From positions 11,260-75,259 of the forward strand of contig JAZNQX010000063.1 of the NCBI GenBank assembly GCA_045590395.1: DNA of 64,000 nucleotides. The letters are read 5' to 3'. The DNA comes from SIG607 sp045590395. Its GTDB lineage: Bacteria; Bacillota; Clostridia; Oscillospirales; Acutalibacteraceae. This document shows, piece by piece, positions 15,256 to 23,962 of the stretch. The position numbers and the translations under genes were made by a program. The notes beneath the pieces are model-generated. The model searched no databases. It was not told where the DNA came from and saw only the letters and a program-made list of their open reading frames with translations. Every line of letters starts with the position of its first letter. The stretch's first letter is position 1.

Positions 15256-15453
15256 ATGCCTAAGATTAAAACTCACAGTGGCGCAAAAAAGCGTTTCAAG
15301 CTTACCAAAAACGGTCAGGTTAAACGTGCACATGCGTTCAAGTCTCACATTCTTAACAAAAAAACTTCTAAGCGTAAGAGAAATCTTCGCAAGACAGTTA
15401 TTGCTGATGTTACAAACACAGCAACTGTTAAGAGACTGATTCCTTATAAATAA
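15256..15453 (+). CDS. rpmI: 50S ribosomal protein L35
   Basis: 65 residues, highly basic, beginning PKIKTHSGAKKRFKLTKNGQ, the standard L35 N-terminus, and containing HILNKKTSKRKRNLRK. An AGAGGAGG ribosome site precedes the ATG. It is the middle gene of the infC-rpmI-rplT operon and a structural component of the large subunit. Confidence 0.98.
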   Translation: MPKIKTHSGAKKRFKLTKNGQVKRAHAFKSHILNKKTSKRKRNLRKTVIADVTNTATVKRLIPYK

Positions 15454-15487
15454 GGAAAATTAACGAAATTAACGGAGGTTTCTACAA

Positions 15488-15847
15488 ATGGCTCGTGTTA
15501 AAGGTGCGTTAGCTACACGCAAAAGAAGAAAAAAGATTTTAAAACTCTCTAAGGGTTATTTTGGAGCAAAATCAAAGCTCTTTAAAACTGCTAAAGAAGC
15601 AGTTATGAAATCAGGCAACTACGCTTATGTTGGCCGTCGCCTTAAAAAGCGTGATTTCCGTCGTCTTTGGATTACAAGAATTTCTGCCGCAGCAAAAATT
15701 TGCGGTATGAATTATTCCACCCTGATGAACGGACTTAAGGTTGCAGGTGTGCAGATTAACCGTAAAATGCTGGCTGAAATTGCAGTTAATGACCCTGAGG
15801 GTTTTGCCGCAATTGCAGAGCAGGCTAAAAAAGCTTTAGCGAAGTAA
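15488..15847 (+). CDS. rplT: 50S ribosomal protein L20
   Basis: 119 residues. It starts ARVKGALATRKRRKKILK and has GYFGAKSKLFKTAKEAV and RRLKKRDFRRLWITRI, all diagnostic of L20. It binds 23S rRNA early in 50S assembly and is the expected regulator of the leader upstream of infC. ACGGAGG ribosome site at 15473-15479. A terminator follows at 15853. Confidence 0.98.
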   Translation: MARVKGALATRKRRKKILKLSKGYFGAKSKLFKTAKEAVMKSGNYAYVGRRLKKRDFRRLWITRISAAAKICGMNYSTLMNGLKVAGVQINRKMLAEIAVNDPEGFAAIAEQAKKALAK

Positions 15848-15852
15848 AAATA

Positions 15853-15886
15853 ATCGCCCAAGTTATATCTTGGGCGAGTTTTTTAA
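15853..15886 (+). terminator. Terminator of infC-rpmI-rplT
   Basis: CGCCCAAG pairs with CTTGGGCG around TTATAT and is followed by a T run. It separates the ribosomal operon from the housekeeping run starting at 15909. Confidence 0.9.
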
Positions 15887-15908
15887 TATTATGAGGTGAG
15901 AAAAAAGT

Positions 15909-16685
15909 ATGGCTTATACTGAAATAAGCGGTAAGGATAATGTCCGTATTAAGCGTATTGTAAAACTGCAGACTTCTTCAAGATTCAGACGTGAAGAGGG
16001 CTGTTTTGTGCTGGAAGGACTGAGAACTGTAGAGGATGCTTTTTTAAACGGCATAAAGCTTTTAGAGTTCTATTTTACTGCATCCGCTTTTGATAAACAC
16101 AGCTCTGATATTGAAAAATTCGCCCAAAATGCTGCTTTTGTTGCGCAAATCAGCGATTCTGTTTCGAAAAATATTTCCGATACCTTTACCCCTCAGGGCA
16201 TATTTGCTGTTGCAGGTATTCCCGAGAGGGTTGAGGAAATTACCGAAAAGGGTAAATATATTGCCCTTGAGAATATGCAGGACCCTGCTAATCTTGGCGC
16301 TGTTGCCCGTTCGGCAGAGGCGCTGGGTATTGACGGAATTATTTTGTCAAACGATTGTTGCGACCCATTCAGCCCCAAGTCACTCAGAGCGTCTATGGGA
16401 ACACTACTTCGAATGCCGCTTATTTTTACCGACGATATCGCTCAGCTTCTTAAAAAGACTACGGCGTCTTCCTATGCCTGTGTAGTGGATAGTGATGCCG
16501 AAAAAATCGGCTCTCTGTCTTTTAATAATTTTTCAATAGCCGTTATAGGTAACGAGGCTAACGGTCTTACCGAAAAGACAAAAGATGCTTGCGATATGGA
16601 GGTCACCATTCCTATGAAGGGCAGAGCGGAATCACTTAACGCCGCGGCTGCGGCTTCCATAGTGATGTGGGAGATGGTCAAGTGA
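15909..16685 (+). CDS. TrmH/SpoU family RNA 2'-O-methyltransferase
   Basis: 258 residues. An N-terminal RNA-binding substrate domain (RREEGCFVLEGLRTVEDA) precedes the knotted SPOUT domain. Its three motifs are visible: QDPANLGAVARSAEALG (residues about 122-138), VIGNEANGLT (about 215) and PMKGRAESLNAAAAASI (C-terminal). It methylates a ribose 2'-OH in rRNA or tRNA using SAM; the exact site is unknown. GAGGTGAG upstream is the ribosome site. It overlaps the dprA start, and starts the long collinear run that ends with leuS. Confidence 0.93.
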   Translation: MAYTEISGKDNVRIKRIVKLQTSSRFRREEGCFVLEGLRTVEDAFLNGIKLLEFYFTASAFDKHSSDIEKFAQNAAFVAQISDSVSKNISDTFTPQGIFAVAGIPERVEEITEKGKYIALENMQDPANLGAVARSAEALGIDGIILSNDCCDPFSPKSLRASMGTLLRMPLIFTDDIAQLLKKTTASSYACVVDSDAEKIGSLSFNNFSIAVIGNEANGLTEKTKDACDMEVTIPMKGRAESLNAAAAASIVMWEMVK

Positions 16686-17878
16686 TTTATTGGATTTGGC
16701 TTCAGAAGGCACTCTCTCAGGGAAGTGACCGTTTAAATTATATTTTGGATAAATTTCCCTCTGCAAAGGCAGTTTATACTGCAGGTGACGAGGGCCGCGC
16801 CGCTTCGGGAATATTCAACGAGAGGGAGCTTCGTCTTATGCGAAGCACCACTCTTGAAAGTGCTAAAAAGATATACGACACCTGTCTTAGAGAAAATATA
16901 ACCGTTATTACTCCCGAGTCAGAGGTTTATCCGAGTATTTTAAGAAATATTCCCGACCCTCCCTTTGTTTTGTACGCAAAGGGTAGATTTCCTGATTTTG
17001 ACAGAGAACCTGCTATGTGTATAGTGGGGCCGAGAGAGGTTAGCAATTACGGTTATAAATGCGCTTACTCCCTGTCAGGCAGACTTTGTCGCGGTGGCTT
17101 TATAATAGTCAGTGGCGGAGCAAAAGGCTCGGATTTCGCGGCGCATACGGGCGCTTTGCTTAACGGCGGTATTACCGTAGCAATACTTGCAAACGGTTTT
17201 GGTGACGATTATTTAAAGCAGAATGAGGCACTTCGTAAAGATATTCTTGAAAAAGGCTGTCTTATTACCGAGTATCCGCCCTATACTCCCGTCACAAAGT
17301 CGTCATTCAGAGTCAGAAACCGACTTATGTCGGGACTTTCCCACGGTGTTATTATTGTTGAGGCGCGTGAGAAAAGCGGAACTATTATTACTGCAAACAG
17401 AGCAGTAGAACAAAATAAAGATTTGTTTGTTATCCCGGGGAATCCGGGTCTTCCTCAGTACGAAGGCTCAAACAAATTAATTAAAGACGGCGCTAAGCCG
17501 CTTATTGACCTTTCGGATATATTTTCGGAATATGAAACCAAGCTTCACGGTAAAATAGATATAAACAAAGCAAACGCTCAGCCACTTGCCAAAATGAGCG
17601 AATATACCTATAAAGTCGAAAACACCGAAAAGGCTCAAAAGGAAAGACCTGTTTTACAAAAAACTAAAGTAAAAAGAGAATTTTCTAAAAAAATTTTGCC
17701 TGAACATCTTTCCAAAAACGCAAAAATAATATATAATCAATTAGATAAGCAAATTTTCACCTGTGATGATTTGCTCAGTCCCGAACTTAATTCGAACGAT
17801 ATACTGTCGGCGCTGGGTGAACTGGAGCTTTACGGTTTTTTAAGCTCTATACCCGGAGGTCGTTATACTTTAAAATAA
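16682..17878 (+). CDS. dprA: DNA-processing protein DprA
   Basis: 398 residues from GTG 16682, which overlaps the preceding TGA (GTGA) and has GGGAGATGG upstream. An earlier in-frame GTG at 16667 is less likely. The Rossmann-like DprA domain shows IVGPREVSNYG, IIVSGGAKGSDFAAHTGAL, and FRVRNRLMSGLSHGVIIVEA, ending with NKLIKDGAKPL. The C-terminal 60 residues look like a winged helix. DprA loads RecA onto incoming single-stranded DNA in transformation. Its position directly before topA is conserved in Firmicutes. Confidence 0.95.
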   Translation: MIYWIWLQKALSQGSDRLNYILDKFPSAKAVYTAGDEGRAASGIFNERELRLMRSTTLESAKKIYDTCLRENITVITPESEVYPSILRNIPDPPFVLYAKGRFPDFDREPAMCIVGPREVSNYGYKCAYSLSGRLCRGGFIIVSGGAKGSDFAAHTGALLNGGITVAILANGFGDDYLKQNEALRKDILEKGCLITEYPPYTPVTKSSFRVRNRLMSGLSHGVIIVEAREKSGTIITANRAVEQNKDLFVIPGNPGLPQYEGSNKLIKDGAKPLIDLSDIFSEYETKLHGKIDINKANAQPLAKMSEYTYKVENTEKAQKERPVLQKTKVKREFSKKILPEHLSKNAKIIYNQLDKQIFTCDDLLSPELNSNDILSALGELELYGFLSSIPGGRYTLK

Positions 17879-17897
17879 GAAAATAAGGAGAAAATAA

Positions 17898-19988
17898 ATG
17901 TCTAAACTTGTTATTATCGAGTCCCCCGGTAAACTCAAAAGTATTCAGAAATACCTTGGAAGCGATTATACAGTAATGGCTTCTAAAGGTCATGTAAGAG
18001 ATTTACCTAAAAACAAAATGGGCATTGATATAGAAAAAGGCTATTTACCTCAGTATCTTGAGATGAGTGATAAAAAAGAGCTAATCAAGAAACTCCGCGA
18101 AGCTGCCGCAAACAGTGATGCTGTGTATCTTGCAACCGACCCTGACCGTGAGGGTGAGGCTATTTCCTGGCATCTTGCTCAACTTCTGGCTCTTGATATG
18201 GAATCTCCTATCCGCGTTTGTTTTAACGAAATAACCAAAACAGGCGTAGATGCAGGTATGAAACAGCCTAAAAAGATAAATATAAACCTTGTTGACGCTC
18301 AGCAGGCAAGACGAGTTCTTGACAGAATTGTTGGCTATAAATTAAGCCCGTTCCTTTGGAAAAAGGTTAAACGCGGTTTGTCGGCAGGTCGTGTTCAGTC
18401 TGTTGCACTAAAGCTGGTTGTTGACAGAGAAAGAGAAATTGAAAAGTTTATACCCGAAGAATACTGGACTATTGACGCCAAGCTTTCAAAGCAGAAGAAC
18501 ATTATTGCTAAGTTCTACGGCACTGCAAACGGCGAAAAGCTGAATGTAGGCAGTGAAGCGGAAGCGGTAGCAATAGTTGAAGCTTCAAAGCAAGCCCAGT
18601 TTACCGTTTCTTCTATTAAAAAGGGCGTTCGCAAAAAGCAACCCCTGCCTCCCTTTATTACCTCAACTCTTCAACAGGAGGCGGCAAGAAAGCTTAACTT
18701 TACAGGTCTTAAGACCATGCGTATAGCACAACAGCTTTACGAAGGCGTTGAAATAGCAGGAGAGGGCAGTACAGGTCTTATCACCTATATGAGAACCGAC
18801 TCTCTGCGAATTTCTGCTGAAGCAGGAGCGGCTGCTTTAAAATATATAAGCTCTGTTTACGGCGAAAAGTATGCGCCTAAGAAACCGAGAGTATATAAAT
18901 CAAAAAGCGGTGCTCAGGACGCTCACGAGGCTATAAGACCCACTCTTATTGACCTTACACCCGAAAAGGCAAAGGCTTCCCTGACAACAGACCAGTATAA
19001 GCTCTATAAGCTTATTTGGGAGCGCTTTATGGCAAGTCAGATGGAAAACTGTCTGCAGGATACCGTTTCGGTTGATATTATTGCAGGTGAATATCTATAC
19101 AGAGCAAGTGGCTATACCGTTAAATTTGACGGCTTCACCGTGCTTTATGATGATATTAAGGATAGTGACGACGAGGGTGAGGTATCATTACCCGAACTAA
19201 TTGAAGGCGAAGTACTTAAATGCAAGTCGGTTACACCTGCGCAGCATTTTACTCAGCCCCCTGCGCGCTATAATGAATCTACACTTACAAAGGCTCTTGA
19301 AGAAAACGGCATAGGCCGTCCTTCTACCTATGCTCCCATAATTTCAAATATAGTTCAGCGTGATTATATTGAGAAAGAAAAGAAGGCATTTAAGCCAACA
19401 CAGCTTGGTATGATAGTGACCGACCTTATTGCAGAGCACTTTAAAAAGATAGTTGACGTTAAGTTTACTGCAGGTATGGAGCAGAGCCTTGATAAAATTG
19501 ATGAAGGAAAGTTAGGCTTTACCGAAACCGTTGACCGCTTCTATAAAGACTTTGCCGTTACACTTAAAAAAGCTGAGGATTCTATGAATGGTGTTAAGGT
19601 TAAGGTGCCTGACGAGGAAACCGATGTGGTTTGCGAAAACTGTGGCAGAAAAATGGTGGTTAAAAGCGGAAGATTCGGCAAGTTTCTTGCTTGTCCGGGT
19701 TATCCCGAATGTAAAACCACCAAGCCTATGCCGGAGGAAAAAATAACTCAGCCCTGTCCTAAGTGCGGTGGAGAGCTTGTCAAGCGTGTTTCTAAGAAAA
19801 CAGGCAAAAAGTTCTACGGCTGTTCAAAATATCCCGAGTGTGATTTTGCCGCTCCCGGACTTCCCTCAGGTGAGGTTTGCAGTGAATGCGGTTCTTATAT
19901 CCTGCTGGGACTCAGGGGCAGAAAATACTGTATGAATGCCGCTTGTTCTACAAGAGCAAAAGCAAAAAGTAAAAAAGATGAAAAATAG
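17898..19988 (+). CDS. topA: DNA topoisomerase I (type IA)
   Basis: 696 residues. The N-terminal Toprim domain has LVIIESPGK and the metal-binding DPDREGE. The catalytic tyrosine is Y297 in GLITYMRTDSLRIS. The C-terminus has three zinc-ribbon modules (CENCGRKMVV, CPKCGGELVK, CSECGSYILL) that bind DNA. The enzyme relaxes negative supercoils. AAGGAG ribosome site at 17885. The gene overlaps trmFO by 11 nt; topA-trmFO is a classical Firmicutes pair. Confidence 0.98.
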   Translation: MSKLVIIESPGKLKSIQKYLGSDYTVMASKGHVRDLPKNKMGIDIEKGYLPQYLEMSDKKELIKKLREAAANSDAVYLATDPDREGEAISWHLAQLLALDMESPIRVCFNEITKTGVDAGMKQPKKININLVDAQQARRVLDRIVGYKLSPFLWKKVKRGLSAGRVQSVALKLVVDREREIEKFIPEEYWTIDAKLSKQKNIIAKFYGTANGEKLNVGSEAEAVAIVEASKQAQFTVSSIKKGVRKKQPLPPFITSTLQQEAARKLNFTGLKTMRIAQQLYEGVEIAGEGSTGLITYMRTDSLRISAEAGAAALKYISSVYGEKYAPKKPRVYKSKSGAQDAHEAIRPTLIDLTPEKAKASLTTDQYKLYKLIWERFMASQMENCLQDTVSVDIIAGEYLYRASGYTVKFDGFTVLYDDIKDSDDEGEVSLPELIEGEVLKCKSVTPAQHFTQPPARYNESTLTKALEENGIGRPSTYAPIISNIVQRDYIEKEKKAFKPTQLGMIVTDLIAEHFKKIVDVKFTAGMEQSLDKIDEGKLGFTETVDRFYKDFAVTLKKAEDSMNGVKVKVPDEETDVVCENCGRKMVVKSGRFGKFLACPGYPECKTTKPMPEEKITQPCPKCGGELVKRVSKKTGKKFYGCSKYPECDFAAPGLPSGEVCSECGSYILLGLRGRKYCMNAACSTRAKAKSKKDEK

Positions 19989-21270
19989 TATTACGGTTAT
20001 CGGCGCAGGTCTTGCAGGCTGTGAAGCCGCCTGGCAGATAGCAAACAAGGGTATAAAGGTAACACTTTATGAAATGAAGCCCCTTTATAAAAGCCCTGCC
20101 CATAAAAGCGATATGTTTGCCGAGCTTGTGTGCTCTAATTCTCTTAAAGCATCTCGTATTGACTCTGCGGCAGGTCTTTTAAAGGAAGAAATGCGAAGAA
20201 TGGGCTCTTTGTGTCTTGAGGCGGCTGAGAGTTCTTCGGTTGCCGCAGGTGGCGCTTTAGCTGTTGACAGAGAGCATTTTTCAGAGTTTATTACCGAAAA
20301 AATTAAGAATCATCCTAATATTGAGGTAATAAATGAGAAGATTGACGAAATAAAGAATGACGGCATTTGTATTATAGCCACAGGCCCACTGACCGATGAA
20401 AAATTGGCTGAAGATATAGGCAGATACTGTGACACGGAAAACTTAAGTTTTTACGATGCCGCCGCGCCTATTGTAACTAAAGAAAGCATTGATATGTCCA
20501 AAGCCTTTTTTGCCGCAAGGTATGGCAAAGGCGGCGACGACTATATAAACTGCCCCTTTAATAAGGCGGAATATGAGCTTTTTTATAACGAGCTTATAAA
20601 CGCTGAGGGCGCACCTCTTAAAGAGTTTGATAAGCCATTTACGGTTTATGAGGGCTGTATGCCTATTGAGGTACTGGCAAAACGCGGTAACGATTCAATT
20701 CGCTTTGGCCCTATGAAGCCTGTAGGACTTACCGACCCCAGAACAAATCATCGTCCCTGGGCGGCTGTTCAGCTTAGAAAAGAAAATAATGACGGCACTC
20801 TTTATAATATCGTGGGTTTTCAGACCAACCTTAAATTTGGTGAGCAAAAAAGGGTATTTTCGCTTATTCCCGGCCTTGAAAATGCTGAATTCGTACGCTT
20901 TGGTGTTATGCACAGGAATACCTTTATAAATTCCCCAAAGCTTTTAAATAAGGATTTATCTTTAAGACAAAATTCCGATATATTTTTTGCAGGTCAGATA
21001 ACCGGTGTTGAAGGTTATATGGAATCAGCCGCTTGCGGTATTGTGGCAGGTAAAAATGCTGTTGCCCGTCTTGAAAATAGCCAAGCGTTAATACTTCCAA
21101 GCTATACAATGACAGGTGCTCTACTCGGTTACATAACCGACCCCACAGTAGTTAATTTACAGCCTATGGGCGCTAATTTCGGTATACTTCCCGCACTTGA
21201 AAATCATATAAGAGATAAACGGGAAAGATATGCCGCGCTGGCTGAGAGAAGTCTTTCTTGGTTTAAATAA
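19978..21270 (+). CDS. trmFO: Methylenetetrahydrofolate-tRNA-(uracil-54-C5)-methyltransferase TrmFO
   Basis: 430 residues from ATG 19978; the upstream ATG at 19936 lies well inside topA. N-terminal FAD motif VIGAGLAGCEAAWQIA, then YKSPAHKSDMFAELVCSNSLKA with a conserved cysteine near residue 52. DREHFSEFI, FGPMKPVGLTDPRT and FAGQITGVEGYMESAACG complete the TrmFO pattern. It makes the T-loop ribothymidine at U54 using folate rather than SAM, as usual in Gram-positive bacteria. Confidence 0.97.
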   Translation: MKNSITVIGAGLAGCEAAWQIANKGIKVTLYEMKPLYKSPAHKSDMFAELVCSNSLKASRIDSAAGLLKEEMRRMGSLCLEAAESSSVAAGGALAVDREHFSEFITEKIKNHPNIEVINEKIDEIKNDGICIIATGPLTDEKLAEDIGRYCDTENLSFYDAAAPIVTKESIDMSKAFFAARYGKGGDDYINCPFNKAEYELFYNELINAEGAPLKEFDKPFTVYEGCMPIEVLAKRGNDSIRFGPMKPVGLTDPRTNHRPWAAVQLRKENNDGTLYNIVGFQTNLKFGEQKRVFSLIPGLENAEFVRFGVMHRNTFINSPKLLNKDLSLRQNSDIFFAGQITGVEGYMESAACGIVAGKNAVARLENSQALILPSYTMTGALLGYITDPTVVNLQPMGANFGILPALENHIRDKRERYAALAERSLSWFK

Positions 21271-21284
21271 GAGGAGGAAGAAAA

Positions 21285-22280
21285 ATGAGAGTTGTTATAG
21301 ATGCTTTTGGCGGAGATTTTGCTCCTGCCGCGCCTATTGAGGGCGCCGCCCTTGCTCAGAAAGAGCTTGGCGTTGGTATTGTACTTACGGGTAATGAGGA
21401 AATAATCCGTAATTATATTAAAGAGCATAATGTTCAGTTTACCGACCTTGAAATAGTAAATACCACCGACGTTATTTCTATGCACGATGAACCTACTTCA
21501 CTTTTAAAGGCGCATAAAGAGTCCTCTATGGCTGTTGCCTTTAAAAAACTTGCCGATGATGAGGCAGATGCCTTTGTATCTGCAGGAAGTACAGGCGCTG
21601 TGGTTGTAGGCGGTACTCTTATTGTTAAAAGAATTAAGGGTGTAAAGCGTCCTGCTCTTGCCTCTATGATTCCATCTCCTTCATCCTCTTATATGCTTAT
21701 GGATATGGGGGCTAATGCAGAATGTCGCCCCGAAATGCTTCAGCAGTTCGGTATTATGGCAAGTGCCTATCTTAAAAGGGTAGAGGGCAGAAGCAATCCT
21801 AAAATTGCTCTGCTTAATATAGGAACTGAGGATTCTAAGGGCGGTGAGCTTCAGCAGGAAGCCTATAAGCTTTTAGAAAAAGCACCCATAAACTTTGTGG
21901 GTAATATTGAATCACGCGAAATGCCTAAGGGTAATGTTGACGCTGTTATTGCCGACGGCTTTACAGGTAATATTGCGCTGAAACTTATAGAGGGTACAGC
22001 CATTACCTTCTTCAAAATGGTAAAGGGCGTACTTTACAAAAACCTTATAAATAAACTTGCGGCGCTGGTTCTTAAAAAGGATTTATACTCTCTCAAAAGT
22101 ATGATGGACAGCTCTGAGGTAGGCGGTGCTCTGCTTCTGGGTGTTAAAAAGCCTGTAATTAAAGCGCACGGAAACTCTGATGCAAAGGCAATTAAAAATG
22201 CTATAAGACAGGCTAAATACTTTTATGATGGCAAGGTTATTGAAAGTATAAGTCAGGGCCTTGAGGCTGTTGAGGAATAA
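21285..22280 (+). CDS. plsX: Phosphate acyltransferase PlsX
   Basis: 331 residues. The start VIDAFGGDFAPAAPIEGA is the family hallmark, followed by SAGSTGAVVVGG, LMDMGANAECRPEML and VIADGFTGNIALKLIEG. PlsX converts acyl-ACP to acyl-phosphate for phospholipid synthesis by PlsY. GAGGAGG ribosome site. It is followed directly by rnc. The acyl carrier protein gene that commonly stands between plsX and rnc is absent here. No FapR site was recognised. Confidence 0.97.
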   Translation: MRVVIDAFGGDFAPAAPIEGAALAQKELGVGIVLTGNEEIIRNYIKEHNVQFTDLEIVNTTDVISMHDEPTSLLKAHKESSMAVAFKKLADDEADAFVSAGSTGAVVVGGTLIVKRIKGVKRPALASMIPSPSSSYMLMDMGANAECRPEMLQQFGIMASAYLKRVEGRSNPKIALLNIGTEDSKGGELQQEAYKLLEKAPINFVGNIESREMPKGNVDAVIADGFTGNIALKLIEGTAITFFKMVKGVLYKNLINKLAALVLKKDLYSLKSMMDSSEVGGALLLGVKKPVIKAHGNSDAKAIKNAIRQAKYFYDGKVIESISQGLEAVEE

Positions 22281-22281
22281 A

Positions 22282-22962
22282 ATGAAAAGATTAGAAGAAA
22301 ACATAAAATATTCTTTTAAAAATATAGCACTTCTTGAAAATGCGCTCAGCCATTCTTCTTATGCAAATGAAAAGCACTTAAAATACGGCTCTAATGAGCG
22401 TCTTGAGTTTTTGGGTGATGCAGTGCTGTCGGTAATAGTTGCCGATTATCTCTTTAAAAACTTTTCGGATAAGCCAGAGGGAGAACTGACAAAGCTTCGC
22501 GCATCCCTTGTTTGCGAGAAATCACTTTGTGGCTTTGCCCGTAGCTTAGAGCTTGGAAAATTCCTGCTTCTTGGTCGCGGTGAAGAGCAAAACGGCGGCA
22601 GAGAAAGAGATTCTATACTTGCCGATGCCTTTGAAGCGGTACTTGCCGCAGTGTATCTTGACGGCGGAATGGAAGCGGCAAGGGAATATGTACTCCATTT
22701 TATTATTGAGGAACTTTCTCACACAGAGGACGAAGCCTTCCATGACTACAAAACTATTCTTCAGGAAGTAATACAAAGAAATCCTGAAGAGCGACTTTCT
22801 TATGTTTTGTGCTCTGAGAGCGGTCCTGACCATAATAAATCCTTTACTGTGGAAGTGTACCTTAACTCAAATGTTATAGGTAGCGGTACAGGTAAAACCA
22901 AAAAGAGAGCAGAGCAGATGGCCGCAAAGGATGCTCTTAAACTGATGGGAATAGAACCGTAA
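22282..22962 (+). CDS. rnc: Ribonuclease III
   Basis: 226 residues from ATG 22282 (TTGAGGAA upstream, in the end of plsX). The RNase III signature NERLEFLGDAVLSVIVADYL is at about residues 36-55. The second acidic cluster ILADAFEAVLAAVYLDGG is intact, and a C-terminal dsRNA-binding domain carries GTGKTKKRAEQMAAKDAL. It cleaves double-stranded RNA in rRNA processing. Its stop and the next start overlap as TAATG. Confidence 0.97.
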   Translation: MKRLEENIKYSFKNIALLENALSHSSYANEKHLKYGSNERLEFLGDAVLSVIVADYLFKNFSDKPEGELTKLRASLVCEKSLCGFARSLELGKFLLLGRGEEQNGGRERDSILADAFEAVLAAVYLDGGMEAAREYVLHFIIEELSHTEDEAFHDYKTILQEVIQRNPEERLSYVLCSESGPDHNKSFTVEVYLNSNVIGSGTGKTKKRAEQMAAKDALKLMGIEP

Positions 22963-23960
22963 TGGCAAAACACGCTAATATTTCCTTTTTCGTGCCGCAT
23001 CTGGGCTGCAGTAACCGTTGTAGCTTTTGTAACCAGAACTCTATAACGGGTAAGGTAAGTCTGCCCGATAAGGCAGAAATAGATACTGCCGTAGAAATAG
23101 CCAAAAAAAGCCCAAAATATTCAGCTCAGGATACCGAAATTGCCTTTTTCGGCGGCAGTTTTACGGCAATTGACAGAGAGTATATGATGTATTTACTGTC
23201 CTGCGCTAATGTTTATGTTAAGGACGGTACGGTTAAAGGTATCAGGGTTTCAACCCGACCTGACGCTATAAACTGCCGGGTGCTTGATATTTTAAAGCAG
23301 TACGGTGTTACGGCTATTGAGCTTGGGGCACAGAGTACCGACGAAAATGTGCTTTTATTAAATAAAAGAGGGCACAGCGCTGAGGATATTTTTAAGGTAT
23401 CAGCCCTTATAAAGAGTTACGGCTTTTCTCTCGGTCTTCAGATGATGACGGGACTTTACGGCGCAACGGCTGAAAAGGACGCAAAAACGGTAGAGGATTT
23501 TATAAAAATTGCCCCGGATACCGTTAGAATTTACCCCACAATAGTGCTTAAAAAGACTGCTCTTGCTTTGCTTGTGGAAAAAGGCGAGTATCAGCCACCG
23601 TCCCTTGAAGAGTCGATTGAAAACTGCTGTGAATACTATAAACGCTTTAATGATAACGGGATTAGCGTTATACGGCTGGGGCTTCATCATATTGATGAAG
23701 AAGACTTTGTTGCAGGGCCGTGGCATCCTGCGTTCAGTCAGCTTTGTATGTCAAAAATCTGCTTTGAAAAGGTAAAAGAAAAACTAAGTAACAATACGGG
23801 AGATTATACCGTTTATGTTAACCCTGCAGAGATTTCAACCTTTGTAGGACAAAAAAGAAGTAATTTAACAAAATTTAAAGATATGGGATTTAATGTACGG
23901 ATATCGGGTGATGAAAATATAAGCAATAACGATTTCCGTATAGAAAGGGAAGTGAAATAG
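22962..23960 (+). CDS. Radical SAM protein, Elp3-like
   Basis: 332 residues. The radical SAM cluster motif CSNRCSFC lies at about residues 16-23. The FFGGSFTAID and GVTAIELGAQSTDENVLLLNKRGH phrases are typical of Elp3/YhcC-type enzymes. The acetyltransferase domain of true Elp3 is missing; the protein ends after a short cap. This gene is commonly placed between rnc and smc in Clostridia. A tRNA-modification role is possible but not established. Start ATG 22962 overlaps the rnc stop. Confidence 0.88.
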   Translation: MAKHANISFFVPHLGCSNRCSFCNQNSITGKVSLPDKAEIDTAVEIAKKSPKYSAQDTEIAFFGGSFTAIDREYMMYLLSCANVYVKDGTVKGIRVSTRPDAINCRVLDILKQYGVTAIELGAQSTDENVLLLNKRGHSAEDIFKVSALIKSYGFSLGLQMMTGLYGATAEKDAKTVEDFIKIAPDTVRIYPTIVLKKTALALLVEKGEYQPPSLEESIENCCEYYKRFNDNGISVIRLGLHHIDEEDFVAGPWHPAFSQLCMSKICFEKVKEKLSNNTGDYTVYVNPAEISTFVGQKRSNLTKFKDMGFNVRISGDENISNNDFRIEREVK

Positions 23961-23962
23961 GT